A stretch of 64,000 nt of DNA, taken from positions 1 to 64,000 of the forward strand of contig JAUKVZ010000006.1 in NCBI GenBank assembly GCA_032355985.1. Reading direction: 5' to 3'. Source of the stretch: Sarcodiotheca gaudichaudii. Its lineage: Eukaryota > Rhodophyta > Florideophyceae > Gigartinales > Solieriaceae. Within the stretch, counting starts at the first letter, position 1. Each line of letters begins with the position of its first letter. This document shows positions 1-8,121 of the stretch, one piece after another. The notes under the pieces were generated by a model. That model had not been told where the DNA came from. It worked only from the letters and a program-made list of their open reading frames with translations, and made no database searches. A program made the position numbers and the translations under genes.

Positions 1-16
1 CGTGAGGTGGGGAAGC

Positions 17-205
17 CCTCTCCCGGCCCTCGCCCGCGAGCGGGAGAGGCGGCGGACGCAGGCGTTTTTGGGCGCGCGATGTGTGTGTCGAGAGTGGGTT
101 GGTTCATGAGCGTTGGAGGTTGGGTCCGCCACGGGCGGATCTTCGATGCGATCGAGCCCTCACCCCGGCCCTCTCCCACTCGGCTTCGCCTGCTGAGGGA
201 GAGGG
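17..205. repeat. Two copies of a short palindromic (REP-like) repeat
   Basis: Two imperfect copies of one palindromic element lie in the 241 bases downstream of the portal-type gene. Copy 1 has perfect 9-base arms at 17-25 (CCTCTCCCG) and 41-49. Copy 2 has arms at 169-177 (CCCTCTCCC) and 197-205. Both contain a GGCCCTC-type core and are followed by the shared string ACGCAGGCGTT (from 55 and from 211). This is the form of dispersed intergenic palindromes of many GC-rich bacteria. No gene is supported in 1-241; the open frames there overlap the repeats. Confidence 0.6.
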
Positions 206-241
206 AGGAAGACGCAGGCGTTGGTGAGTGTGTTGTGTTGG

Positions 242-1654
242 TCATTCGACGCCGGGATCGGTTGGGGCGTAGCCGAGTTCGGCGCGAAGTTGTTCTGCCG
301 GGACGCCGAGGCGTTGTTTCACTTCCGCGGCCTGGACGCGTTCGATCTCGCGCTGGGGAAGCGTCTCGGGCCATTCGATGCGCACATCGCGCTGATCAGG
401 CGCGGTGCGCAGCGCGCCCGTGATGTCGAGCGTTTCGAGGACAGCCGCACTGAGTTGTGCGAGGGCGCTTGCGAAGGTGAGTCGTTTGCGAGCGGTCTTG
501 GCGATGAGACCGAGCAGCGCGATGCGGAGCGCGTTTTCGGATGAGAGCTGGCCGACCTTGCCTCCGAGGACGCCAGCGGCGATGGGTGTGACGGAGGATG
601 TCTTATCCATCGCCTGGCGGATCTGTTCGATGTGGTTGTCTTCGCCGGGGGCGGGCGTGTCGCCGCCGAAGGACTGGACGGCCGCATCGGGATTGTCGCT
701 TGTCCAGAGTTGTCCCGGCGCGATGCGCAGCGTGCGCGACTGCTCGAGCGCGTCGACGCCTTTGGCGAGATACATGCGGAAGGACTGCATGGTCACGCGA
801 TTGGCGCGATCGGAGAGTCGCGTGTTCAGTTCGTCCTGAAGGGGGATGAGGGGTTCGACTTCGGAGAGCCCGCCGAAGCGGAGGGGCTGGCTGATGTTCT
901 GGATGTGGATGTAGGGGATGGATGAGAGGCGGCCGGGCGCGCTTTCGACGAGTTGTTCATCGATGTAGAGCTGGCGGGCGTGTGCGCTGATGATCTCGAC
1001 GATGCGCTCGGTTGACTCGCTTGCGGTGCGCGGCCTTGTGTACGTGATGATGACGGCGCGCAGGCGGCGATAGTCGGCGGGGTCGAGGATGGGGATGACG
1101 CGCGGCGCCTGGACGAGCTCGATGCGAATGAGTCTGGCGAGCGATTCGATGGGGGCGCCGGGCGTGATGGTGTTCGTGCGCAGGGCGCGGAAGAGATCGT
1201 CGGTGCGCAGCAGGATGCCGACGTGGCCATAGATGGCGGCCAGGAGGGCCATGTCCTGCAGGAGTGCGACGCCGCCTGAGGCTTCGAGGATGACATCGAG
1301 CGCGTGGTCAATGGAAGCGCGCAGTGATTCGTCATCAGCGGTGGAGAGGATTGAGATGGGCTGGCCGAGGAGGAAGTCGACCATGGCGTGGAGTCGCCAA
1401 GCGATGTCATTTTCGATGACGATTTCGCGTTGATCGGCGGGATCGTCGGAGATGGGTTGCGTGAGTCGATCGGGCAGGCCGCGTGCTTGTGCGGGCTGGA
1501 GTGCGCCTGTTGATGTGCGCGTGGAGGGGTTTCGGTAGTAGCGCCAGAGTGTGTCGAGCGCGGGGACAGTTGATTCGTCATGACGGGCGAGCAGGGCGCG
1601 AAGGGTTGGCTCATCGAGGGGGATGGATGCGAAGGGTTGCAGTTGGAAGGGCAT
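242..1654 (-). CDS. Phage-type portal protein (SPP1 gp6-like), fossil or domesticated
   Basis: A 470-residue protein resembling portal proteins of tailed phages, which form the dodecameric ring at the capsid vertex through which DNA is packaged. The resemblance lies in the central region: a strand with PYIHIQN, then GLSEVEPLIPLQDELN and a long helical stretch rich in Arg and Gln, typical of the stem and crown of the gp6 family. The ATG at 1654 is preferred because the upstream extension is Arg/Ser-rich and unlike the family. The frame looks whole. No capsid, terminase or tail gene is seen to its right; its downstream side leaves the window after 241 bases. It may be a relic of a prophage or of a gene-transfer-agent-like cluster. 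Family assignment is by eye. Confidence 0.65.
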   Translation of the reverse strand: MPFQLQPFASIPLDEPTLRALLARHDESTVPALDTLWRYYRNPSTRTSTGALQPAQARGLPDRLTQPISDDPADQREIVIENDIAWRLHAMVDFLLGQPISILSTADDESLRASIDHALDVILEASGGVALLQDMALLAAIYGHVGILLRTDDLFRALRTNTITPGAPIESLARLIRIELVQAPRVIPILDPADYRRLRAVIITYTRPRTASESTERIVEIISAHARQLYIDEQLVESAPGRLSSIPYIHIQNISQPLRFGGLSEVEPLIPLQDELNTRLSDRANRVTMQSFRMYLAKGVDALEQSRTLRIAPGQLWTSDNPDAAVQSFGGDTPAPGEDNHIEQIRQAMDKTSSVTPIAAGVLGGKVGQLSSENALRIALLGLIAKTARKRLTFASALAQLSAAVLETLDITGALRTAPDQRDVRIEWPETLPQREIERVQAAEVKQRLGVPAEQLRAELGYAPTDPGVE

Positions 1655-1918
1655 GGCGCTGGATCTCGCGTTCGGGCAAAGCTGTCGGACCCGGCGATGC
1701 GGGCCTCCACCCTTGGATGGATCAGCGCGTCTGCTGGGCGCGCAGCGCGATGTTTGCGGCAGCGAACTTTCGTAAGTCCTTGTGCGGCAGGGGCGCAAAA
1801 AATCTTCAGCGACTTTGGATTTTCAAAAAAACGGAGGCGCATCGCGCACAAAAAATGTGCATGTTCACGTGTGTGCGCGCGCGGAACATACGCGCTTTTT
1901 CAGCGCGCAGGCGCTTGT
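1655..1918. other. Intergenic stretch with small palindromes
   Basis: 264 bases between the portal gene and the small gene upstream of it, both on the minus strand. It holds two short hairpins, 1891-1907 (CGCGCT/AGCGCG) and one around 1847-1861 (GCACA/TGTGC around an A tract), plus A/T tracts at 1797-1832. No convincing coding potential. It probably carries the promoter of the portal gene. Confidence 0.35.
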
Positions 1919-2392
1919 TCAGTGGATGTGCAGGGAGGCGCCGAGCGCTTCGTATCGCCCGCCGGGCAGTTTTAGTGTGCGCAGCAGTGGCGAATGTGCG
2001 TAAAGCAGGCGGGCTTCGGTGCTCTGGCGTGGGCTGGCCTGGAGCGTGCAGGTGAGGACATTGGGCGCATCGAGGTGGATGTAGCGCGTGTCGTCGGTGG
2101 GTTTGAGGCCGAGCGTCGTTGAGTTTTCGAGTGCGCCGGCGGGGATATCCAGCGGGATGCGGGGGGCGTCGTCTTCCGTGAGCGTGATGCAGGCGTGTGC
2201 GGCCGTGGGCTCGGCGCTATCGATGGCGATGCGCAGCTCGAGGATGGCCTGATCGTTGGGTGTCTTGCCGAGATTGTTCTTCAAGGATGCGGGCAGTGAC
2301 GGGGCGTGCAGCTGCCACTGGATGATGATGTCGAAGCGCAGGGCGTCTGAAGTGGTGGCGTTGCGCTGACCGGTTGGCGTGAGCATGGACAT
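1919..2392 (-). CDS. Hypothetical protein
   Basis: 157 residues, not recognised. No signal peptide or membrane segment. The sequence alternates short hydrophobic and polar stretches (FDIIIQWQLH, ILELRIAID, ACITLTEDD, YIHLDAPNVLTCTL) as in an all-beta domain, with a glycine near the end (LPGGRYEALG). It starts 17 bases after the stop of the GbsR-type regulator and probably shares its transcript. It lies between that regulator and the portal gene and may belong with either. A second ATG two codons in (2386) is equally possible. The codon use is like that of its neighbours, so it is likely a real gene of unknown role. Confidence 0.6.
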   Translation of the reverse strand: MSMLTPTGQRNATTSDALRFDIIIQWQLHAPSLPASLKNNLGKTPNDQAILELRIAIDSAEPTAAHACITLTEDDAPRIPLDIPAGALENSTTLGLKPTDDTRYIHLDAPNVLTCTLQASPRQSTEARLLYAHSPLLRTLKLPGGRYEALGASLHIH

Positions 2393-2409
2393 CTGTGATC
2401 AGCCTGGGA

Positions 2410-2973
2410 TCAGCCGCTGAGCTTGGCCAGGGCGGTGGCGGCAAAGCGAAGGCCCTTGCCGGATGGGCTGGCGAAGCGTTCGGAGAGTGTGTCGATGGTT
2501 TCGATGGCCTTGACCATGTCGTCGAGGCGTTCGTTGTGTTCGGCGATGCGTTTGACATCATGGGCCTGCGCCTTGCCGACGCGCCCGGGGGCGGTCATTT
2601 CGCGGATGTCATAGAGAGCGGCGAGGACGGGTTCGACCTCGCGCTTCATGCGTTCGCGCACGATGATGCGGAACATGGTCCAGACATCGGACTCGGCGAC
2701 GAAGTATTCCTTGCGATCGCCGCGTTTGTGTGCGCGGGAGACGACGCCCCAGTCGACGAGCGCGCGGATGGACATGGATGCGTTGCCGCGGGAGATCTGG
2801 AGGCGCTGCATGACGTCGTCGGTGTTGAGCGGCTGTGCGCAGATGTAAAGCAGGGCGTGGACCTCGGCCATGGTGCGGCTGATGCCCCAGACGGCGCCCA
2901 TGCGTCCCCATGTTTCGATGAAACGTTCCTGCGCGTGGGTGAGCGCTTGCGGGGCTGGAGGTCGATCGGGCAC
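2410..2973 (-). CDS. GbsR/MarR-family winged-helix transcriptional regulator
   Basis: 187 residues of the GbsR-like branch of MarR regulators. The N-terminal helix ERFIETWGRMGAVWGISRTMAEVHALLYI is the family hallmark. It is followed by a winged helix with recognition helix RGNASMSIRALVDWGVV (about residues 62-80) and wing HKRGDRKEYF. The C-terminal half is helical and probably dimerises. GbsR itself senses choline; related proteins control compatible-solute or envelope genes, and the ligand here cannot be read. It is 88 bases downstream of the zinc-ribbon membrane gene array on the same strand and 17 bases upstream of a small unknown gene, so it is a candidate regulator of the array. Confidence 0.85.
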   Translation of the reverse strand: MPDRPPAPQALTHAQERFIETWGRMGAVWGISRTMAEVHALLYICAQPLNTDDVMQRLQISRGNASMSIRALVDWGVVSRAHKRGDRKEYFVAESDVWTMFRIIVRERMKREVEPVLAALYDIREMTAPGRVGKAQAHDVKRIAEHNERLDDMVKAIETIDTLSERFASPSGKGLRFAATALAKLSG

Positions 2974-3061
2974 GGCAGGGCTCGCGAGGGGGGGAAAGGT
3001 GCCCGAGCGAGGGTACCTGCGGGTGGCGGGGTTGTCTATGGATTTTCAGAAAGGATTGAAA

Positions 3062-4027
3062 TCATGGGGATATTGGGGGTTGAGATGGGGTTTGGGGGGC
3101 GTATTCGGGGATGGGCGGGCAGCCGCAGGTGGGGCAGGAGGATTCGGGGATGTTGGTTCGATGGGCGTCGCAGACGGGGCAGGAGTGGTCGAGTGTGTGG
3201 TTGAGCGCGCGGATGAAGTTCGTGCGTGTGCGGCCGAGGAGCCTGAGGAAGCCGTTCGTCTTGAGGTAGAAAAAGGTGAGTGCGCCGGGGACGAAGAGGG
3301 AGAAGAAGGCGGCGTAGGCGAACAGGAGGATTGGATCTTCGTTCCGCATTGACGTGGCGATGAACAGGGCGCCGAAGGCGATGACGCCGAGGGTGTAGCA
3401 CAGGAATGTAATCGCGTAGACGCTGAGGATGCGGTTGAACTTTGCGCTCGGTGCGCGGCAATGCGTTCGCAGGGTGCGCATTCGCTGTATGGGTGTGAGT
3501 TCGGAGTACGCATCAGCAATTGCGCGGCCTCGGCAGGTGTTGAGGAGGCGCTTCTTGTGTCGCGGCTTGGCGTCGTACAGCACATCGGCGCGGACGACGT
3601 CCCAGGGCACGGGCAATCGTGCGCATTCGGGGCAGGGGGTGTCATCGGAGAGGCCATCGCGGGCGTAGCCGCAGTTGAAGCACTGGCGGCGCTCGTCGCC
3701 GAGTCGGAGGGCGAGTGTGAGCATTTCGATGGAGATGCGGAGTTGATTGCGCAGATGCGCGCGAAACCACATGACGGCGGCGACGGCCAGCAGGGCGTAG
3801 ATGGCGATGATCGCCCCGGTTGGCAGGGTCGTGGTGCGCTGAAGGAGCATGCCGCCGAGCACGCCCATGCCGCATGCGAAGCTGGTGGCGGTCTGGGCGT
3901 GGCGTCGCTCTTTTTGCGAGAGCTGCTGGCGTGCGATGGAGCGCAGGAACTTGCGCCGCTTCCTGGGCAGCGCATGCAGGCCTCGGAATGAGACGTTCGG
4001 GTTGGATGGATCCAGGTAGGACGTCAT
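3062..4027 (-). CDS. Zinc-ribbon membrane protein, array member A (two units)
   Basis: 321 residues made of two similar halves. Each half has a basic helical start (FRGLHALPRKRRKFLRS; then AYSELTPIQRMRTLRTHCR), two membrane segments (about 45-65 and 70-90; about 202-225 and 233-255) and a zinc ribbon: Cys116-x2-Cys119 with Cys132-x2-Cys135, and Cys283-x2-Cys286 with Cys298-x2-Cys301. The ribbons probably face the cytoplasm because the preceding segments end in Arg/Lys. It starts 10 bases after member B. The ATG at 4027 is chosen because the longer frame overlaps B and is low complexity. No function is known. The last 37 bases of ribbon coding are identical to those of B. It is the last array gene before the GbsR-type regulator. 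Confidence 0.8.
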   Translation of the reverse strand: MTSYLDPSNPNVSFRGLHALPRKRRKFLRSIARQQLSQKERRHAQTATSFACGMGVLGGMLLQRTTTLPTGAIIAIYALLAVAAVMWFRAHLRNQLRISIEMLTLALRLGDERRQCFNCGYARDGLSDDTPCPECARLPVPWDVVRADVLYDAKPRHKKRLLNTCRGRAIADAYSELTPIQRMRTLRTHCRAPSAKFNRILSVYAITFLCYTLGVIAFGALFIATSMRNEDPILLFAYAAFFSLFVPGALTFFYLKTNGFLRLLGRTRTNFIRALNHTLDHSCPVCDAHRTNIPESSCPTCGCPPIPEYAPQTPSQPPISP

Positions 4028-4037
4028 GCGCCGGGCG

Positions 4038-5018
4038 TTATGGATTGGGAATGGGTTGGTGTGTTGGCTGGTATTCGGGGATGGGCGGGCAGCCGCAGGT
4101 GGGGCAGCGAGAGAGGTTGTTTCGCTCGCGATCGCACACGGGGCAGGAGTGGTCGAGTGTTGTGTTGATGGCGCGGACGAATCTTCGGAGGGATTCGCCG
4201 CGGAGGAGGCCGATGTAGCCGTCCGTGCGCATGTGGAGCCACCAGAGTGATGTGGGGATGCATGCGAACGCGACGCCGATCGGAAACGGCGGCAGGTCGC
4301 TGTCTGTAACGGCGAGTACGCCGCGCGCGATGAGCCAGCCGGCGATGCAAAGAAACACGAAGAATGCAGCGCTCGTGCCAAGCGAGATTCGCGTTCGGCT
4401 TCGACGAGCGACGTCTTGTCGGAGATGCTCGGCGATGGCGCGCTTGCGTTGGCTTGCGGTAAGCGTAGTGAATATGGAGACGGTCCAGCGATTGGTAGTC
4501 ATGTCGCGCGCGCGAAGCTGATGTTGAGCTCCGGCGCGGCGGAGTATGTGGCGCTCTTCATGTTCTTGCGGTGGGAGCACATCGCCGCATTCGGCGCAGG
4601 GTGCGCCGCGGGGCACATCGCCTCGCTGATATCCGCAGGCGGGGCACGTATCAGGCCAGAGGCGATGGATGACCTCGCATGCTTTCGATCGCAATGTTGC
4701 GATCAGGGATCCAGGTATGAGGCCGAGCAGCACTATGTCTACGAATGCAACCATGAGAATCATCTTGAGGCTCGGCTGAGAAACGACGAGCGCGGTGAGG
4801 AACGCGGCGATGCTGACGCACACGACGATCCCGACGATGGACGCGATGCGGTTGCGCAGTATCCACTGATCGAGTGTGATCTTTCGAACGAGCCTGCGTC
4901 GCTGTGGCGACAGCGCTCTCCAGGCATTCCATCGCAGTGAGCGGCGCGCGACATCGCCTTCGAACAGTTCGAGACCCCATGAGTCATTTTCATAGTTGTC
5001 AATCGATTCAGTTGTCAT
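4038..5018 (-). CDS. Zinc-ribbon membrane protein, array member B (two units)
   Basis: 326 residues with the same two-unit plan as A. The first helix motif is WNAWRALSPQRRRLVRK, followed by two membrane segments (about 57-77 and 83-105), then ribbon CPACGYQRGD...CAEC. The second unit starts FTTLTASQRKRAIAEHLR, has two membrane segments, then HTLD-like motif INTTLDHSCPVCD...CPTCGC. The ATG at 5018 makes it 326 residues, exactly the length of members E and G; the longer frame to 5111 reads through the decayed end of member C and is rejected. An acidic N-terminal tail (residues 4-22) is special to this copy. It lies 52 bases after C and 10 bases before A, so it is probably cotranscribed with them. 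Confidence 0.8.
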   Translation of the reverse strand: MTTESIDNYENDSWGLELFEGDVARRSLRWNAWRALSPQRRRLVRKITLDQWILRNRIASIVGIVVCVSIAAFLTALVVSQPSLKMILMVAFVDIVLLGLIPGSLIATLRSKACEVIHRLWPDTCPACGYQRGDVPRGAPCAECGDVLPPQEHEERHILRRAGAQHQLRARDMTTNRWTVSIFTTLTASQRKRAIAEHLRQDVARRSRTRISLGTSAAFFVFLCIAGWLIARGVLAVTDSDLPPFPIGVAFACIPTSLWWLHMRTDGYIGLLRGESLRRFVRAINTTLDHSCPVCDRERNNLSRCPTCGCPPIPEYQPTHQPIPNP

Positions 5019-5070
5019 GCGAACCCGGCGTAGGTGGTTGTTTCTGGTATTCGGGTACTGTCGGGCAGCC
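5008..5070 (-). pseudogene. Remnant of a lost second zinc ribbon of array member C
   Basis: Directly after the TAG stop of member C, the same frame continues with Gly-Cys-Pro-Thr-Val-Pro-Glu-Tyr-Gln and ends at a TGA (5010-5008). This matches the C-terminal tails of A and B (GCPPIPEYAP, GCPPIPEYQP). Member C ends right where its second ribbon should begin, so about 30 codons (the Asn-x-Thr-Leu-Asp helix and the first Cys pair) seem to be deleted and the tail stranded behind a stop. The remnant runs into the start of member B. Confidence 0.65.
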
Positions 5071-5817
5071 CTATAGCCTGGGGGCGACTTGCTCTGCGCC
5101 GATGCGTTCAAGCTGCTTCCCGAGGCTGGGCATGACGGAATACATCACGTGGAGATAGAGGACCAGCATGCCCATCGCAGTGAATCCGATGTAGTTCAAT
5201 GCTGGGTCAAAGATGAGGCCGAGGACGCCGGCGACTATGGAAATTGATGCCCATATGAGCATCAGCAATGCGTTGGATCTCTCCTTCGAAGTCGCATTGG
5301 CTCGCGCGGATTTGATCAGTGCTCGCCTTTCGTCACCGGGCATCGCGAGGAATTCGCGCAGCGACATTGGCGGCGGAGTCGCTTTTGTCTCAGGCGCAGG
5401 GCTGGCTGTCTCGAATGGGCCGCCACATTGCGGGCATTGATCGGCGTCGGGTGACACGCCGAACGCGCGCCGGCAACCGAGGCACACGCAGACGCCGCTG
5501 TCGATGATCAGATCGATGAACATCCGGCGCATGATGAATGGGAGCAGCAGCCAGGCAAGCCCGTATATGACGATCTCGGCGGCGATGATCAGCAGGAACA
5601 GCTTCCACATGGGCCAGAGCACGAGGAACAGGATGGCCGTCGTCGCGGGGATGAAGACGACGCGTGTTCCCATTCGATTGCCTCGCGTCTCTTTCTGTGA
5701 CAAGGACTCCGTTCGCCAACTCGTCGCAAGCAGTCTGCGGCGCAAGGTGATCCTCTGACGTAGTGTCAGCGATCGCCAGATGCGATGGAAGTCGCGGATG
5801 GAGATCGAATCATGCAC
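5071..5817 (-). CDS. Zinc-ribbon membrane protein, array member C (truncated second unit)
   Basis: 248 residues. The first unit is complete: helix HRIWRSLTLRQRITLRRRL, two membrane segments (about 52-72 and 74-95), and ribbon Cys-x2-Cys at CLGC with a second pair CPQC. A proline-rich linker follows. The second unit has the helix (REFLAMPGDERRALIKSARA) and two membrane segments but stops before the ribbon. A remnant of the ribbon tail is still readable after the stop (5070-5044). Its ATG overlaps the end of member D by 8 bases. It could still be functional with one ribbon; in the array this makes a 1.6-unit protein. Confidence 0.75.
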   Translation of the reverse strand: MHDSISIRDFHRIWRSLTLRQRITLRRRLLATSWRTESLSQKETRGNRMGTRVVFIPATTAILFLVLWPMWKLFLLIIAAEIVIYGLAWLLLPFIMRRMFIDLIIDSGVCVCLGCRRAFGVSPDADQCPQCGGPFETASPAPETKATPPPMSLREFLAMPGDERRALIKSARANATSKERSNALLMLIWASISIVAGVLGLIFDPALNYIGFTAMGMLVLYLHVMYSVMPSLGKQLERIGAEQVAPRL

Positions 5818-7135
5818 GCTCGGGAGGCTCCTGCGTGTCGTTGTGTGATGGTGCAGGATAAGCGCACACGGGGCAGGGGGTTGTGCGTGTGTGGTAGTCC
5901 ACCATGGCGTCGCAGCGGGGGCAGCTTTGGTTGAGGACTGTGCGCAGGGCGTCGGTGAGTGTGGGGCGATGTCTGTTGAGTGACCAGGGGAGGAACTCGG
6001 TGCGCCATTTGATCACGCTGAGGATGGTGAAGATGGCGCCGATGGTGAGCACGAGGGGCCAGAGGCGATAGTCGCGGAGGATGTACACGAGCGCGCCGAC
6101 GAAGAGGGCCGGGATGAGCGCGGAGAGGATGAGGGAGAGGCGCAATCGTCGGGTGATCTTTGCATCGGCGCGCAGGAGTGTTCGCAGCGAGCGCCATTGC
6201 TCGGCGGTGAGCAGGACGAGGCGCTGTGACATGATGGTGCGCGTCGCGTCGAGCTCGGCGCCGTCGAAGTAGGCGACGGGTGAGGTTTGGAGACGCCTGG
6301 TCTGACATTCGGGGCAGGTGGCGTCGGGCGGGAGGCCGGTGAGGTCGTAGCCGCAGCAGTGGCAGTGGGAGGTGTCCGTCATGGCGATGGCCTGCAGGAC
6401 CTGCGGCGCCAGGAGCCATGGATGGATGTGCCTTTCGAAGATGAAGTAGAGCACGATCGGCGTCCAGATCAGGAACATGCCCGTCGGGCCGAGCAGCAGC
6501 CACTGTCCGGTTGTTGTGAACGCGAAGATGGACAGGAATGTGGCCGGGACCAGCAGCAGCGGAACGATCACTCTGATCAGCGCAAGTTTGGCGCGGCCGG
6601 TGTTGACGCGGCGAGCCCGCCGCATGATGACTTTGCGGATGATCGGCGGGTATGAGTGAAGCAGCGCGCGGGCGCTGATGACGTGATCATGCAAGGGCGC
6701 GAGCAACGTCGCATCCGGCGCTTCGATGGATGATTTGCACTGCGGGCAAGCGCCGTTTTCATCGCGGCTTGTAAAACGCTCCATGCACGTCGGGCATACG
6801 GGGATGCCGAGCGCGGGCAGGGACTGGAGGATGCTGCGTCTCCAGATGATCGGCACGGCGCTGTGCAATAAGCCGACCCATATCACAAGCATGGTCGAGA
6901 AGAAGAGGCCATCGGTCCTGCTAAAGTCCGCGGCGGGAACATCGCCCAGGCGTATCCAGGCGGCAGCCAACGGCATCCCACTGAGCGCAAGAATCGAAAG
7001 CATCTCAATGGGGCCGAAGTGAACGCGCTTCATCAGGCCGCCCCGCCACATCGCCTTGCGCACGCGCTGGCGCTCTTTGCGCGTCAGCGATCGCCAGAGG
7101 CGCTGGAACCGGATGGGGCCGATGGTCGCGGTCAT
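5810..7135 (-). CDS. Zinc-ribbon membrane protein, array member D (three units)
   Basis: 441 residues, the longest array member, with three units. Unit 1 has helix FQRLWRSLTRKERQRVRKAM, membrane segments near 44-60 and 78-97, and ribbon Cys114/Cys117-Cys130/Cys133. Unit 2 has a basic helix (about 160-182), membrane segments near 186-205 and 212-233, and ribbon Cys258/Cys261-Cys274/Cys277 with the CCGYDLTGLPPDATCPEC form. Unit 3 has helix LTAEQWRSLRTLLRAD, membrane segments near 333-353 and 358-375, and ribbon Cys405/Cys408-Cys421/Cys424. Its ATG overlaps the stop of E by 4 bases and its stop overlaps the start of C by 8, which indicates translational coupling. The three-unit form argues for growth by internal duplication or gene fusion. 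Confidence 0.8.
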   Translation of the reverse strand: MTATIGPIRFQRLWRSLTRKERQRVRKAMWRGGLMKRVHFGPIEMLSILALSGMPLAAAWIRLGDVPAADFSRTDGLFFSTMLVIWVGLLHSAVPIIWRRSILQSLPALGIPVCPTCMERFTSRDENGACPQCKSSIEAPDATLLAPLHDHVISARALLHSYPPIIRKVIMRRARRVNTGRAKLALIRVIVPLLLVPATFLSIFAFTTTGQWLLLGPTGMFLIWTPIVLYFIFERHIHPWLLAPQVLQAIAMTDTSHCHCCGYDLTGLPPDATCPECQTRRLQTSPVAYFDGAELDATRTIMSQRLVLLTAEQWRSLRTLLRADAKITRRLRLSLILSALIPALFVGALVYILRDYRLWPLVLTIGAIFTILSVIKWRTEFLPWSLNRHRPTLTDALRTVLNQSCPRCDAMVDYHTRTTPCPVCAYPAPSHNDTQEPPERA

Positions 7136-8112
7136 GGCGTCCTTATTGTGGCATCGGCGTCAAGCTCGTGATCTTCGGGGGGCAGGAGGGATGCGGGCGG
7201 GCGCAGGCCGCAGATTGGGCAGGGGATGTCGCCATCTATTTTTCGCTGGGCGTCGCAGATGACACAGGAGCGATCGAGCGTGTGGTTTGCGGCTCGGATG
7301 TACTTCGGCATGGTCGAGCCCAGCATCAGGCGATAGCCGCCACCGTGCAGGAAGAAGAAGAGGGGAAGTCCGATGAGGATGATCGAGATCATCAGGGCTT
7401 CGAGCACAATGGCGACAGTGTTCTGCGCATGTGAGAATCGCACGATTCGACCGAGACTTTGCAAGAACAGAACAAGCGGCACGGTGAGCATGACTGCGCA
7501 GGTGGTGAGGCTGATGATGTTCCACCACATGCGCCCGCGCCTGCCTGAGGTTTTCATATATCTGCTGAACGCGCGACGGCGTTGTGATCGGTTGAGCGCC
7601 CTGATGAGCCGCATGCCGTTGTGTCTGCCGGCATGATCGAGTACGCGGATGCGATACTTCTTCTGCATCAGTCGCAGCTTCAGTCGCTCGGTGCTGAATG
7701 CGGAGCGAGGAACAAAGCTGCATTCGGGGCATGGAGCGGCGTGATCGATGCCTTTGCGCGAGTAGCCGCAGACGATGCAGACGTGTCGATCGATGCCCAG
7801 GATCGCCGCGGCGATGACGGACTCTTTTCGCTCGGCGCGGCTCATGATGCGCGAGCGGGCGCCGATGAAGAGCAGGCCGAATGTGATGGTGATCAGCGGC
7901 AGCACGACGCATGCGCCGACGGGCGTGATGAATATGGCGAAGAGGATGGTGACGACGATCGCAATCAGCGCGAAGGCGCAACCCTGCGCCATGTTGGATG
8001 CCGGTTTGCGAGCCGCGGTGATCCGGTGGATCGCATTCCGCTCCTCGAGCGACATGGCGCTCCAGGCGCGCTGTGAGATGCGTGGCTTCTGGGTGGATGG
8101 CGCGTCAGTCAA
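7132..8112 (-). CDS. Zinc-ribbon membrane protein, array member E (two units)
   Basis: 326 residues. Unit 1: helix SQRAWSAMSLEERNAIHRI, membrane segments about 44-63 and 66-85, ribbon Cys112/Cys115-Cys128/Cys131 of the CGYSRKGI...CPEC type. Unit 2: helix LIRALNRSQRRRAFSRYMK, two membrane segments, then IRAANHTLDRSCVICD with closing pair CPIC. The second ribbon begins with the Asn-x-Thr-Leu-Asp-x-Ser-Cys signature shared with A, B and G. It starts 9 bases after F and overlaps D by 4 bases, so it sits inside the operon. No enzyme motif is visible. Confidence 0.8.
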   Translation of the reverse strand: MTDAPSTQKPRISQRAWSAMSLEERNAIHRITAARKPASNMAQGCAFALIAIVVTILFAIFITPVGACVVLPLITITFGLLFIGARSRIMSRAERKESVIAAAILGIDRHVCIVCGYSRKGIDHAAPCPECSFVPRSAFSTERLKLRLMQKKYRIRVLDHAGRHNGMRLIRALNRSQRRRAFSRYMKTSGRRGRMWWNIISLTTCAVMLTVPLVLFLQSLGRIVRFSHAQNTVAIVLEALMISIILIGLPLFFFLHGGGYRLMLGSTMPKYIRAANHTLDRSCVICDAQRKIDGDIPCPICGLRPPASLLPPEDHELDADATIRTP

Positions 8113-8121
8113 CGACTGAGT

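Noticed and set aside
7-544. Open frames at the left edge on the plus strand
   Set aside because: They cover the palindromic repeats and the antisense of the portal-type gene, with no plausible start or family.
5071-5073. The TAG at the end of array member C as a recoded or read-through codon
   Set aside because: The part after it lacks the first Cys pair of the ribbon, so read-through would not make a working domain; simple decay explains it better.
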